Positions 1 to 8,624 of a DNA stretch of 64,000 bases are shown here, piece after piece. The notes under the pieces are model-generated. The model was given only the letters and a program-made list of their open reading frames with translations, was not told where the DNA came from and did no database searches. A program made the translations under genes and the position numbers. The stretch comes from Hyphomicrobium_A sp963724945 (GTDB taxonomy: Bacteria > Pseudomonadota > Alphaproteobacteria > Rhizobiales > Hyphomicrobiaceae): NCBI GenBank assembly GCA_963724945.1, contig CAVRWL010000003.1, positions 2,170,001 to 2,234,000 on the forward strand. The letters run 5' to 3'. The stretch's first letter is position 1, and each line of letters starts with the position of its first letter.

Positions 1-211
1 ACAATGAGAGAATTGCCGGCTTCATTTATATCGGCACGCCGGCTGAGCGGCCCGAGGAGCGCGAGCGCCCCGATCTCGCCGCTATCGTCTCGCGCTGGCG
101 CGGTTGAGGCCGCCGCTCTTTCGCGGCTACGCCAATCGCGTCACCGAACGAGACGAGCGTTAACGCGGCATTTACCCTTCGCTCCTAGCCTAGCATCGGG
201 CCCTCTCTCGT

Positions 212-1039
212 TTGCGGGCTCGACGTCGCGTGCGTTGGATCGCCGCCAGTGCGGAGGGACACTTGAGCTCCCTTTTTGACGTGCCCGCACAGCTCGCCCT
301 CGTGCTCTCGCTCGCCGCCTCCCCGGCCGGCAGTGGCCCGACGGCCGCGCCTCCCGTGATCGCGGCCCCTGCTGAGGCATCGCTGGAGGCCATTGCGCCG
401 GAAACGGCGGAAGGCCCCTTTCGCTTCAGCGCGGGCATCTGGTACCGGGCCCTCAAGGAGGACGCTTCCGTCACCGACGCCGACGACGTTGCAGGATCGA
501 TCTTTTGCACGAGCAGCGGCCGCTACTACGTGCCGGCCGCCGCCGAGCGGGAGCGGATCCTGGCCAAGCGCTGGGATGATGCGCTCGCGGCGCGCACGGC
601 GCGCTCCTTCGCTGAGCGCAATGTGAAGCGGATGGCCGCGGCGCTCGCACGGCCGCCGACCGCCGGCGAGCTCTACATCGCGCATCTGCTGGGGCCAGAG
701 GTGGCCGTGAGCTTCATTGAGCGCGTCGAGGCCGCGCCGCAGAAGACCGCCGCGACGCAGCTGCCCGACCTCGCTGAGGCCGCGCCGACGCTCCTTTATG
801 CGCACGGGCGCGCCTTGACGCTGGCGCAGGTCTACGAGCGGCTGACGCAGCCCGTAGCGTTGCGCGCGCGCAATGCCGGCTTCGTTGCGGAGGCCGCAAA
901 TGACAGGCCGGCTACAGCCGTGCTGATCATGAAGCCGACGCTTGTCGGGGCGGGGCATCAAAGTGCGGCCGCGGCCGATCCTGACGAGAGCCCGTGGCGG
1001 CCTGATGTCGCCGCGGCCGCAGGCGCCCGGCCTCAGTAG
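212..1039 (+). CDS. Lytic transglycosylase-like protein lacking a recognisable catalytic segment
   Basis: Up to 275 residues. The middle (about residues 67-160) resembles the C-terminal half of soluble lytic transglycosylase domains of Hyphomicrobiales: GPFRFSAGIWY looks like the GPFQFI-type strand, and GELYIAHLLGP like the ELYLAHFLGP signature. The catalytic Glu/ESS segment that normally precedes GPFQF is not clearly present; the preceding EASLEAIAPETAEGPF is at best a shortened version. It may therefore be inactive, or may bind glycan without cleaving it. The start is uncertain: 212 is TTG, GTG 227 is in frame, and TTG 263 follows GGAGGG at 253-258 closely. An Ala/Pro-rich stretch near the N-terminus could belong to a signal or linker. 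The 3' end overlaps the convergent nadK by 7 bp. Confidence 0.5.
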   Translation: MRARRRVRWIAASAEGHLSSLFDVPAQLALVLSLAASPAGSGPTAAPPVIAAPAEASLEAIAPETAEGPFRFSAGIWYRALKEDASVTDADDVAGSIFCTSSGRYYVPAAAERERILAKRWDDALAARTARSFAERNVKRMAAALARPPTAGELYIAHLLGPEVAVSFIERVEAAPQKTAATQLPDLAEAAPTLLYAHGRALTLAQVYERLTQPVALRARNAGFVAEAANDRPATAVLIMKPTLVGAGHQSAAAADPDESPWRPDVAAAAGARPQ

Positions 1040-1815
1040 CGAAACTGCTCGGCGAGCACGCGCTCATCGAGGCTGTGGTCGGCATCAAACATCATGTGGA
1101 GCTCGATGTTGCGCGCTTTCTCCACCTCGACGCGGGTGACGCCGCGCGTCTCGAAGTGGTCCGCCACCGCGCTGACGGGACGCTTCTCGGGCTCGAGCAC
1201 GTGGATCGCTATGTGCACCTTGTTGGGGAGCAGCGCACCCCTCCAGCGCCGCGGTCGGAAGGGGCTGATCGGCGTTAAGGTGAGCAGCGGCGCGTTGATG
1301 GGCAGTATCGGCCCGTGCGCGGAAAGATTGTAGGCGGTCGAGCCGGCCGGCGTGGCGACGAGGACGCCGTCGCAGACGAGCTCCTCCATGCGCACTTTGC
1401 CGTCGACGAGGATCTTCAACTTCGCCGCCTGATGGCGCTCGCGGAAGAGCGACACCTCGTTGATGGCGAGCGCCTTGTGCGCCTTGCCGGCCCGGTCGTA
1501 GGCGAGCATGGACAGCGGATTGATGCGGCTGATGTCGGCCGCAGCCAAGCGGCCCGGCAGATCATCCTCGCTGTAGTCGTTCATGAGGAAGCCGACAGAC
1601 CCGCGGTTCATCCCGTAGATCGGGATGCCGTCGTTCATGAACCGGTGCAGGGTCTGCAGCATGTGCCCGTCGCCTCCGAGCGCCACGATAGCGTCCGCGT
1701 CGGCGACATCGACGGAGCCATAGCGCGCGATAAGGCGCTTGCGGGCTTCCACGGCCTCCGGCATGTCGCTTGCCACGAAGGCGATCTTGTCGAATTTTCG
1801 TTTTGGCTTTGGCAT
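1033..1815 (-). CDS. nadK: NAD kinase
   Basis: ATP-dependent phosphorylation of NAD to NADP in the cytosol, the source of cellular NADP. The 260-residue length is normal for alphaproteobacterial NadK. The diagnostic GGDG motif is at residues 47-50, followed by NEVSLFR near 119-125 and the conserved TPAGSTAYNLSAHGPI at 155-170. The sequence after PINAPLLTLTPISPF is the usual family C-terminal fold. The ATG at 1815 abuts the divergent cutA region, so the two genes probably share a short promoter interval. It converges on the transglycosylase-like gene with a 7 bp overlap. No oddities. Confidence 0.95.
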   Translation of the reverse strand: MPKPKRKFDKIAFVASDMPEAVEARKRLIARYGSVDVADADAIVALGGDGHMLQTLHRFMNDGIPIYGMNRGSVGFLMNDYSEDDLPGRLAAADISRINPLSMLAYDRAGKAHKALAINEVSLFRERHQAAKLKILVDGKVRMEELVCDGVLVATPAGSTAYNLSAHGPILPINAPLLTLTPISPFRPRRWRGALLPNKVHIAIHVLEPEKRPVSAVADHFETRGVTRVEVEKARNIELHMMFDADHSLDERVLAEQFRY

Positions 1816-1855
1816 GGTGGCCGGGTGGAGGCGCGAAGCGTGGAGGCTCGCTCAA

Positions 1856-2191
1856 GTGCAGCAAAACGACAAGCCCGTTCTCATCTACTCGACCTTTCCC
1901 ACCGCCGAGGCGGCCGAATCGATCGGCAGGGAGCTGATCGAGCGGCGTCTGGCGGCCTGCGTGAACGTCATTGCGGGCATGACGTCCCTCTATCGCTGGG
2001 AGGGCAGAATCGCGCGCGACAGCGAGGCGGTGATGATCATCAAGACGAGGGCGGGCGCCGCCGACGCCGTGATCGCCGCGGTCAAGGAGCGGCATTCCTA
2101 CACCAACCCCGCGCTGCTGGTCGTTCCGGTCGAAGGGGGTTCGGCCGACTACATCGCTTGGCTGCTGGTTGAGACCGCGCTCAAGACGTGA
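1856..2191 (+). CDS. cutA: CutA-family divalent cation tolerance protein
   Basis: Small cytosolic trimeric protein of the CutA1 family, related in fold to PII; named for copper tolerance, although its physiological role is unsettled. The family core is clear: VLIYSTFPTAEAAESIGREL, RLAACVNV, SLYRWEG and EAVMIIKTR, then the C-terminal HSYTNPALLVVPV. The GTG at 1856 is chosen because GGAGG (1842-1846) lies 9 bases upstream and it gives 111 residues, the usual CutA length. An upstream in-frame ATG at 1814 would add 14 residues and overlap the nadK start codon. It is divergent from nadK. Confidence 0.9.
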   Translation: MQQNDKPVLIYSTFPTAEAAESIGRELIERRLAACVNVIAGMTSLYRWEGRIARDSEAVMIIKTRAGAADAVIAAVKERHSYTNPALLVVPVEGGSADYIAWLLVETALKT

Positions 2192-2213
2192 GCCCGGGAG
2201 CGGCTCGCAGCGA

Positions 2214-3236
2214 TCAGTAGGCGCCGCCGAGGCTCAGCATGAGATTGTGGTGGATCGCATCGCTTTGGCTCGATGACCTGCCGTAGCTCGATTGGCGTTG
2301 CGCCGCTGCGGGGGTTGACCTCGACGACGACGTCGCCCGGGCCCCTTCAAGCGTCGCGGTCGCAAGCGGTTGATTTGCCTTACCGGTCGGCATGATGACG
2401 GCCTCGGCGTTCGCCGAATCGACCGGCGGTAGCTCCTTAGGACCACCGATGGCCATGCGTCCCGGCAACGGCTCGGAGGAGACGACGCTGGTAGCGACCG
2501 GGGTGAACAGCGGACGACCGGGCGCCGGCGCACCCGTGCCCGCCGTCGCCGCCTTCCAGGGCAACGTCTCGCCAGTGCTTGCACTTTGCTGCAGGCCATC
2601 GCCGGGTCGCGACTGCGCGACCGTCGGTTGGGCTACGCAACGGCCGTCGGCGTTAAACGCGAGGCCTGGCGGGCACTCGCCACAAACCTTGCCGCTATGA
2701 GATTGCAGCAACGTCAGCAGCAGGTAGTCGGGCTCGTCAATCGGCAGCTCCGCGTTGACGCGCTCGGTGAAGGATCGCATCGCGTCCTTGGAGCCGACGC
2801 CCCAGGAGCCGTCGATCCGGCCATAGTAGCAGCCGAGACGTTTCAGCTGCTGCTGGATGTCCGTGATGAGCTTGTAGCGCGTGTCCGGGTTGGTCGGCAT
2901 GAGGGGCGCGCTGGACGTCATCGCCGATCCCGACGTGCTGACGACGGCTTGCCAGCCGTTAGCGGCGTCGAATTGCGCCTCTCTCGAACTCGCAGGAGCA
3001 TGCGAAAGCCGCTGCGGCGGTGTCAGGCTCACCAGGGAGACGCTCGGTGAGAACGTCCGCAGCCTCTCCGCGTTGGCGGCCGTGTCGATGCGCCGATCCG
3101 CCGGCCCGCTCTCGCTGCGGACGGTAACGCGGCTCGCGTGAGTGAGCGACATGTTGCGGTCGACCGGCGCCGGCAAATAGACGAACAGCCCGACGCCGAC
3201 ACCTGCCAGCAATACCAAACCGCCGAGGCTACGCAT
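2214..3236 (-). CDS. Membrane-anchored peptidoglycan-binding-like protein
   Basis: 340 residues. An N-terminal hydrophobic stretch (about residues 4-20) predicts a signal anchor. Residues about 125-185 resemble a peptidoglycan-binding type 1 module: IQQQLKRLGCYYGRIDGSWG, then a helix with KDAMRSFTERVN. A paired-Cys segment follows (GKVCGECPPGLAFNADGRC). The last 140 residues are Ser/Pro/Ala-rich and low in complexity, typical of a disordered periplasmic tail. Proteins with this module plus a CxxCPPG-like segment are common in Hyphomicrobiales and usually annotated only as peptidoglycan-binding; the partner is unknown. It is transcribed toward cutA, and the stop lies 22 bases from the cutA stop. 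Confidence 0.75.
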   Translation of the reverse strand: MRSLGGLVLLAGVGVGLFVYLPAPVDRNMSLTHASRVTVRSESGPADRRIDTAANAERLRTFSPSVSLVSLTPPQRLSHAPASSREAQFDAANGWQAVVSTSGSAMTSSAPLMPTNPDTRYKLITDIQQQLKRLGCYYGRIDGSWGVGSKDAMRSFTERVNAELPIDEPDYLLLTLLQSHSGKVCGECPPGLAFNADGRCVAQPTVAQSRPGDGLQQSASTGETLPWKAATAGTGAPAPGRPLFTPVATSVVSSEPLPGRMAIGGPKELPPVDSANAEAVIMPTGKANQPLATATLEGARATSSSRSTPAAAQRQSSYGRSSSQSDAIHHNLMLSLGGAY

Positions 3237-4035
3237 TTACCGTCACTCCTCCCGCCTCCGTCACGCGGTACGCGGCAACCGCCAATTAACGAGGCGGCGT
3301 CCCAAACAGGGCTTATGGCGTGATGCTATGTGGAAGCGATGACAATGAGCTTAAGGGGGCCTGAAAAATCTCCATTGTTCATGGCTTCCAGCCATTAAGC
3401 AAAAATAGTCCGAAGACGTCGCTCATGCAACCGGAAAGCGAACTTTTCACCGCCTCTGGGAGGCGCTGAGCCGGCACGATGGGTGGTCGGTTGGGTGCGG
3501 CGCGGCGGTGGAAAAGTCACTCACCGATGCGGCTCGAGTTGGGGAAAAGCTGTGACTGCTTTTGCTCCCGGCAGTACTGCAGAGATCCCTGCGCGCGGAT
3601 CTCTGCGTGATAATGCATTGCCGGCGAACTCGGCTACGGGACTGATTCTCTTAACAAAAGATTTCTTACGCGTTCGAATCGCAGTAGCAAGGGCAACTGA
3701 GGGGGCTGTCTCGCGTTCGTAGTCTTGTTGCCTTCGCTCACGAGGGAGGTTTTTTGCACAGCGGGATCGAGCGGCGATGGCCGCCTGTGCATGAACGCCC
3801 TCAAGCTAAGGCTCCAGCTCTCGGCACGCCGCCTGGGCGCGTGGTTCACGGCTTGCCGGATGCCATTGGGGATGGCGCCGGAGCTCAACGGGCCGAACGA
3901 GCCGCTTCGCCAATCAGACCGGTGTGCCTTGTCGCTTGTGCGAGCTGGATGATGCTGTCCTGTCCTTCGCCCTCTCCTGAGGATGGCTGACAAGATCGGC
4001 GCCGGTTGTTTGCGCGTGATCTCCGGCGATCAAAA
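3237..4035. other. Intergenic region with no supported gene
   Basis: About 800 bases. Short open frames on both strands have low-complexity Arg/Ser-rich translations without recognisable domains, so none is called. It holds a perfect 10 bp inverted repeat (3579-3606, listed separately). A TTCGAATC sequence near 3677 looks like a tRNA T-loop, but no full tRNA fold could be built around it. The promoters of the two divergent flanking genes must lie here. Confidence 0.5.
3579..3606. repeat. Perfect 10 bp inverted repeat, 8-base loop
   Basis: GCAGAGATCC (3579-3588) and its exact reverse complement GGATCTCTGC (3597-3606) are separated by CTGCGCGC. The adjoining GCAGTACTGC (3571-3580) is itself a perfect palindrome. 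No T-run follows, so this is not a standard Rho-independent terminator. It could be an operator or an RNA hairpin in the leader of the gene at 4036. Confidence 0.5.
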
Positions 4036-5268
4036 ATGGAAGAGGGCATAAAAGACATGAGACATGCTCTAGGCGTGTTAGGGGTTCTCGCGGCCGGCGT
4101 TCTGCTCGCCGTTTCGGCTGCGATGAACTATCGATTTGGCTTCAGTCTCGGCCGAACCGGGTTTGACGGCCAGATCTACGGCGCGGCCAGCGCGGCCGCG
4201 GATTGCATGAAGGCGCTGGTACCGTTCTTCTTCTTCGCCGCAGTTCGCAACCGAATGTGGTCGCAGGTGGCGGCCTCGGCGTTGGTCTGGGTCGTGGTCA
4301 CGGCATACTCGCTGACCTCGGCGCTGGGCCATGCGGCGTTGAACCGGTTCGACAGTGCCGGCAAGCGAGCAGCTACGGTCGAGACCTACAACGACCATCG
4401 GGCCGACTTGGCGCGGGCCAAGGAGCAATTGTCCTGGATCCCGCAACACCGTCCTGCTCAGGCGGTGCAAGCCGACATCGATGGGCTCACGACCGAGCGG
4501 CCTTGGTCCTGGACCAAGGAGTGCACCGACGTCACCGGCAGCAAAGGCCGGACGTTCTGCCAGAAGTACCACGGTCTAGCGGCCGAGCTTGCTTCCGCGG
4601 AGCAATCCATAACCTTGGAAGCACGCATATCCGATCTTGAGAACAAGATCGCCGACACGAAAGGTGCGACGGTGATGTCCGAAGCGGATCCGCAGGCTGC
4701 GGTTCTCGCCAAGCTCGCCGGCATTTTGGCGCCGTCCATCAAGATCGAGGATGTGCAGACCGCGCTCACGGTCTTTCTCGCGTTGCTCCTCGAAGTTGGC
4801 TCGGCGTTCGGTATGTACATAGCCTTCAGCCAGTGGCGTCTCTACGATCGCCACACGCCGACCGCGCCGCGAATGGCGCCGGTCAGCACCGCTGCGGCAG
4901 CGGTGGCGGCTCCAAAGGCCGTTGCGAAAGCAAAGCCGCGTTCCGGCGCCAACGACAACAGGTCGGCGCCGGCTGCAAGACTGATCGCTCCCGAAACCGA
5001 CGTGGAGCGCTTCTACAAGGAAAGGATAGAGACACAGGATGGATCGAGCTTAACTGCAACGTCTTTGTATGAGGACTACTGTGCATGGTGTGAAGAGCAA
5101 CAGAAAGAGCCGCTCGCACTCCCGACATTCGGAAGGGAGTTCGGGGAGCTCGGAGTCCAGAAAGCAAGGATAGCAGGACGTGTGCGGTACATCGGCATTG
5201 CGCTGAGGTCCGCCGGCGAGCTCGAGGAGGATAAGAAGCTGCCGGCCTTAGGCTCCGCGGCCGCCTAG
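4036..5268 (+). CDS. Multi-pass membrane protein with a C-terminal primase-like winged-helix domain
   Basis: Family not recognised as a whole. About 410 residues. The N-terminal third has hydrophobic segments (VLGVLAAGVLLAVSAAM, ALVPFFFFAAV, VAASALVWVVVTAYSL). A polar, helix-rich region follows (about residues 105-230, with two Cys in WTKECTD and RTFCQKYHG), then another membrane segment (TALTVFLALLLEVGSAFGMYIAF). After an Ala/Pro/Lys linker, the last 85 residues (DVERFYKERI, LYEDYCAWCEEQQKEPL, FGREFGELG, GRVRYIGIAL) resemble the winged helix at the C-terminus of phage/plasmid P4-type primases and D5-like helicases. Combining membrane domain and winged helix is unusual. ATG 4036 is preferred; 4057 (ATG) and 4006 (TTG) are alternatives. 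Twin terminators follow. Confidence 0.7.
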   Translation: MEEGIKDMRHALGVLGVLAAGVLLAVSAAMNYRFGFSLGRTGFDGQIYGAASAAADCMKALVPFFFFAAVRNRMWSQVAASALVWVVVTAYSLTSALGHAALNRFDSAGKRAATVETYNDHRADLARAKEQLSWIPQHRPAQAVQADIDGLTTERPWSWTKECTDVTGSKGRTFCQKYHGLAAELASAEQSITLEARISDLENKIADTKGATVMSEADPQAAVLAKLAGILAPSIKIEDVQTALTVFLALLLEVGSAFGMYIAFSQWRLYDRHTPTAPRMAPVSTAAAAVAAPKAVAKAKPRSGANDNRSAPAARLIAPETDVERFYKERIETQDGSSLTATSLYEDYCAWCEEQQKEPLALPTFGREFGELGVQKARIAGRVRYIGIALRSAGELEEDKKLPALGSAAA

Positions 5269-5281
5269 CAATAGGCCCGAC

Positions 5282-5350
5282 GAAAGGCCGCTGCGAAGCG
5301 GCCTTTCTCATTTGTGGAGTTTCAGGGGCCGCTGTGAAGCGGTCCCTTTT
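5282..5350 (+). terminator. Tandem hairpin terminators
   Basis: Two successive stem-loops lie just after the gene ending at 5268. The first (5282-5307) has an 11 bp perfect stem, GAAAGGCCGCT with AGCGGCCTTTC, and a GCGA tetraloop. The second (5324-5347) pairs AGGGGCCGCT with AGCGGTCCCT through one G-U pair and a GTGA tetraloop, and runs into TTTTGCTTTT. The shared core suggests that one arose by duplication of the other. Confidence 0.8.
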
Positions 5351-5530
5351 GCTTTTCCCCTCCCCGCCTGCGGGGGAGAGGGCGCCGTGAGGGGCAGATC
5401 CGGCGCGAACAGCTGCCTACGTCGCGTTTGCGACATTGGGCACGCGTGAGAGGGCCTATCGCGGGGCTTTTTTCGCTGGTCCAGAATTTGCGTGGTGCCC
5501 TCAGACGTTCGTTTGCAGAAGGCGACCTGA

Positions 5531-5785
5531 GATGGCGTTCAGCGCCGCGAGGCGCAGGAAAAGCGCCGGGCCTTCCTGTTTCGGCTCGATCTCGACGATA
5601 GCGAGCACCGCGAGATCCTGGACCTGCCGATGGAGGGTTCGCTCGAGGCTTCGCAGATCACGGCTGCCTTCCGGCGGTTGGCCAAGACCGCGCATCCCGA
5701 CGCCGGCGGGAGAGCGCCTCGTAAGCAGCCGGTTGCGCTGAAGAAGCCGCTCAGGAACGCCGCCGCTTCGTTCCACCCGAAATGA
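5531..5785 (+). pseudogene. Remnant of a J-domain protein
   Basis: An open stretch without an ATG, GTG or early TTG start (a TGA precedes it at 5528-5530). It encodes a clear J-domain-like end: RREAQEKRRAFLFRL, HREILDLPMEGSLE, ITAAFRRLAKTAHPDAGG. HPDAGG is the HPD-type signature of small DnaJ-like proteins in Hyphomicrobiales. The normal C-terminal helix is replaced by an unrelated Lys/Arg-rich tail, and upstream codons of the family can be glimpsed only in another frame. It is probably a degraded copy truncated at both ends. Confidence 0.55.
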
Positions 5786-5837
5786 GGCCGTGAGGCTTCC
5801 GACGGCGAATTGAGTCCGAGCGAGTTCGTGCCCCCAC

Positions 5838-7988
5838 TCAGGCCGCCTCTTCGTCTTTCTTGGAGGCATCTGCGCCGGTCTTGCCGGCGATCTTGAGGGC
5901 GAACGCGTAATCGGCAGCGATCTCCTTGAGCTGCTCGTAGCGCCCCGAGGCGCCGCCGTGCCCGGCCTCCATGTTGATCTTGAGCAGGATGAGGTTCTCG
6001 CTCGTGCTCTTCTCGCGCAGCCGCGCGACCCACTTTGCCGGCTCCCAGTAAGTGACGCGCGGATCGGTGAGGCCGCCGTAAGCGAAGATGTGCGGGTAGG
6101 CTTTGGCCTCGACGCCCTCGTAAGGGCTGTAGCCGCGAATGGCGTCGAAGTCCTCCTTGCTGGCGATGGGATTGCCCCACTCCGGCCATTCCGGCGGCGT
6201 CAGCGGCAGGTCCTTGTCGAGCATGGTGTTCAAGACGTCGACGAAGGGCACATCCGCGATGATGCCGAGGAAAAGATCGGGCGCCATGTTGGCGACGACG
6301 CCCATGAGCATGCCGCCGGCGGAGCCGCCATTCGCGACCATGTGCCCGCGCCTGGTGAGCCCTTGCGCGACGAGATACTCGCCCGCCGCGATGAAGTCGG
6401 TGAAGGTGTGGATCTTCTCCTTGAGCTTGCCGCCGGTGTACCAGCGATAGCCCTTGTCCTTGCCGCCGCGAATATGCGCGATGGCGTAGATGAAGCCGCG
6501 GTCGACGAGCGACAAGCGCGTCGTCGAGAACGAGGCGGGGATCGAAATGCCGTAGGCGCCGTAGCCGTAGAGCAGGACCGGCGCCGAGCCGTCGAGGGCC
6601 GTGTCCTTGCGGTAGAGGATCGAGATCGGCACCGTCTCGCCGTCAGGGGCGGGCGCATAGAGCCGCCGCGTGACGTACTGCTCGGGATCATGCCCGCTCG
6701 GCACCTCTTGGCGCTTGCGCAGCGTGCGCTCGCGCGTCTCCATATCGTAGTCGTAGGTCTCGGCCGGCGTCGTCATCGAGGAATAGACGAAGCGCAAGGT
6801 CTGCGTGTCGAACTCGTAGCCGGAGGAGACGCCGAGGGCATAGGCCTCCTCGGGGAAGTCGATCGAGTGCTCGGCGGCGTCGGCGAGGCGGCGGATGACG
6901 ATGCGCGGCAGCCCGTGCTCGCGCTCGAGCCGCACCATGTGGTCGCGATAGACGATGGTGTCGAGGATGAGGCAGCCGGGGCGGTGAGGGATCACCTCGA
7001 CCCAATTCGCCATGGCGGGATTTGCAAGCGGCGCGCTGCAGATGCGGAAATCCTCAGCGCCTGCCGAGTTGGTCGTGATGAAGAGGTGGTCGCCGTGGTG
7101 CTCGACGTCGTACTCGTGTTCATGGCGGCGCGGCTCCACGATGCGCGGCGCGCTTCCCGGCGCGTCGGCGTCGATGAGGTAAATCTCGCTCGACTGGTGA
7201 TCGTGGACGTCGATCAGGACGTACTTCGACGATTGCGTTGTCGACAGCCCGACGTAGAACCCGATGTCCTTCTCCTCGTAGACGAGCACGTCGGAGCTAA
7301 CCGGCGTGCCGACGACGTGGCGATAGACGAGGAGGGGCCGATGATGCTCATCGAGCCGCACATAGAAGAGCGTACGACTGTCGTTGGCCCAAACGAAGCC
7401 GCCGCGCGTGTCGGGAATGCAATCGGGCAGATCCTGGCCCGTGGCGAGGTCGCGGAAGCGGATGGTGTAGAGCTCCGAGCCGCGCTCGTCGCTGGCGTAG
7501 GCGAGCAGCTTATGATCGGGGCTGTGCTGGGAATAGCCGAGGTCCCAGTACGGCTTTCCCTTGGCCTCGACGTTGCCGTCAAGCAGAACGCTCTCAGGAC
7601 CGCTCTCGCGGCCCTTCCGGCAGATGAGCGGATACTGCCCGCCGGCGACGAAGCTCGAGAAGTAGGCGAAGGGGCCGTCGGGCGCCGGCACCGTGCTGTC
7701 GTTCTCTTTGAGGCGCCCCTTCATCTCGACGAAGAGCTCGTCCTGCAAGAGGCGCGTGTCGGAGAGCTGCGCCTCGCAGAAGGCATTCTCCGCCTCGAGG
7801 TAGGCACGGATCTCCGGGTCGAGCGCTGCGGGGTTGCGCATGACCTCCTGCCAGTTGCCGGCCCGAAGCCAGGCATAGTCGTCGACGAGCTCGACCCCAT
7901 GCCACATGGTTACCCGTGGGCGCCGCGCCGCGATCGGCGTCTTGACGAGGGCGTGTCGATGAGCTGGGCCGTGCATTGCTGTCTCCAC
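5838..7988 (-). CDS. ptrB: Oligopeptidase B (S9A serine peptidase)
   Basis: Cytosolic serine oligopeptidase that cleaves short peptides after basic residues. Its 716 residues match the family. An N-terminal seven-bladed propeller (about residues 70-430, with WDLGYSQHSPDHKLLAYASD and FVWANDSRTLFYVR) caps a C-terminal alpha/beta-hydrolase domain. The catalytic triad is visible: Ser556 in GGSAGG, Asp642 in GGLTDPRV and His677 in EAGHGG. YGYGAYGISIPASFS and HIRGGKDKGYRWY are hallmark segments of oligopeptidase B. The gene stands alone between a pseudogene and the mucR upstream region. The start at 7988 gives a normal N-terminus. Confidence 0.95.
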   Translation of the reverse strand: METAMHGPAHRHALVKTPIAARRPRVTMWHGVELVDDYAWLRAGNWQEVMRNPAALDPEIRAYLEAENAFCEAQLSDTRLLQDELFVEMKGRLKENDSTVPAPDGPFAYFSSFVAGGQYPLICRKGRESGPESVLLDGNVEAKGKPYWDLGYSQHSPDHKLLAYASDERGSELYTIRFRDLATGQDLPDCIPDTRGGFVWANDSRTLFYVRLDEHHRPLLVYRHVVGTPVSSDVLVYEEKDIGFYVGLSTTQSSKYVLIDVHDHQSSEIYLIDADAPGSAPRIVEPRRHEHEYDVEHHGDHLFITTNSAGAEDFRICSAPLANPAMANWVEVIPHRPGCLILDTIVYRDHMVRLEREHGLPRIVIRRLADAAEHSIDFPEEAYALGVSSGYEFDTQTLRFVYSSMTTPAETYDYDMETRERTLRKRQEVPSGHDPEQYVTRRLYAPAPDGETVPISILYRKDTALDGSAPVLLYGYGAYGISIPASFSTTRLSLVDRGFIYAIAHIRGGKDKGYRWYTGGKLKEKIHTFTDFIAAGEYLVAQGLTRRGHMVANGGSAGGMLMGVVANMAPDLFLGIIADVPFVDVLNTMLDKDLPLTPPEWPEWGNPIASKEDFDAIRGYSPYEGVEAKAYPHIFAYGGLTDPRVTYWEPAKWVARLREKSTSENLILLKINMEAGHGGASGRYEQLKEIAADYAFALKIAGKTGADASKKDEEAA

Positions 7989-8624
7989 GCAGACAAGGGG
8001 ATGGACGGGAACGCGCCGCGTGCCCGGGTCGTGTGTCGTTTCACGGGGGCCCGCTCGCTGAATATGGGGTCGCCAGGGGCGGGGGCGTCATGAGATTGCT
8101 AGCGGGATTTCGTGTCAACCTCGGGGACGCGCAAGCCTAGGGCGCACAAGTTTCCGAACGCGTAAGCCCAATGTTTGGACAACGGTGTGCATACATTTCT
8201 AATGTCTTCGGCCAGTGGAGCGAAGAACCGCAGCGAACAACGGCGGCGGCGGTCACAAAATCGACGCTGCCAGCTGGTCCCCCGCTGGTCCCATGTCATT
8301 ACCGATAAGTCGTTGATGCAATGAACCAACCGTTCGTCTGTGAAAACATGGCGATGTCGCCGCCCGGGTAAAGGAGGCCCGGGTCTTCGCTGCCCCTTTT
8401 GATTAGCCATACCAAGTGTAGGTTTTGCGCTGTTGTTGACTTTACTTCTGTGCGATGCGACAGAAAGCACCGCAACGGTATTGTTCCCCGGAAAAACCGG
8501 TGAGATACACGACCGACCAAGACGAAATAAGCTTAGGCTGCAAGGGCCTTGGCATTTGCTTTGACTCTGTCGTGCGGCCGCCTGCCAAAAGCCGCGTTTG
8601 CACCTGCCAGGGAGGGAGGCTCGA
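7989..8624. other. Intergenic region upstream of ptrB and mucR
   Basis: About 640 bases between the divergent genes. Open frames crossing it (for example minus strand 8099-8520) have translations with no recognisable family. A strong ribosome-binding run, GGGAGG, sits at its right edge before the mucR GTG. Nothing else could be supported. Confidence 0.4.

Noticed and set aside
4..279. 91-residue plus-strand open frame at the left edge
   Set aside because: Ser/Arg/Ala-rich translation with no family features and it overlaps the better-supported gene starting near 212.
3630..3700. TTCGAATC and CTCTTAA resembling tRNA T-loop and anticodon loop
   Set aside because: Only three of five T-stem pairs form, the anticodon stem does not pair, and no acceptor stem was found.
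5958..8093. Very long plus-strand frame (711 codons) opposite oligopeptidase B
   Set aside because: It is the high-GC antisense shadow of ptrB; the translation is low in complexity and without motifs, while the minus strand has a full catalytic triad.
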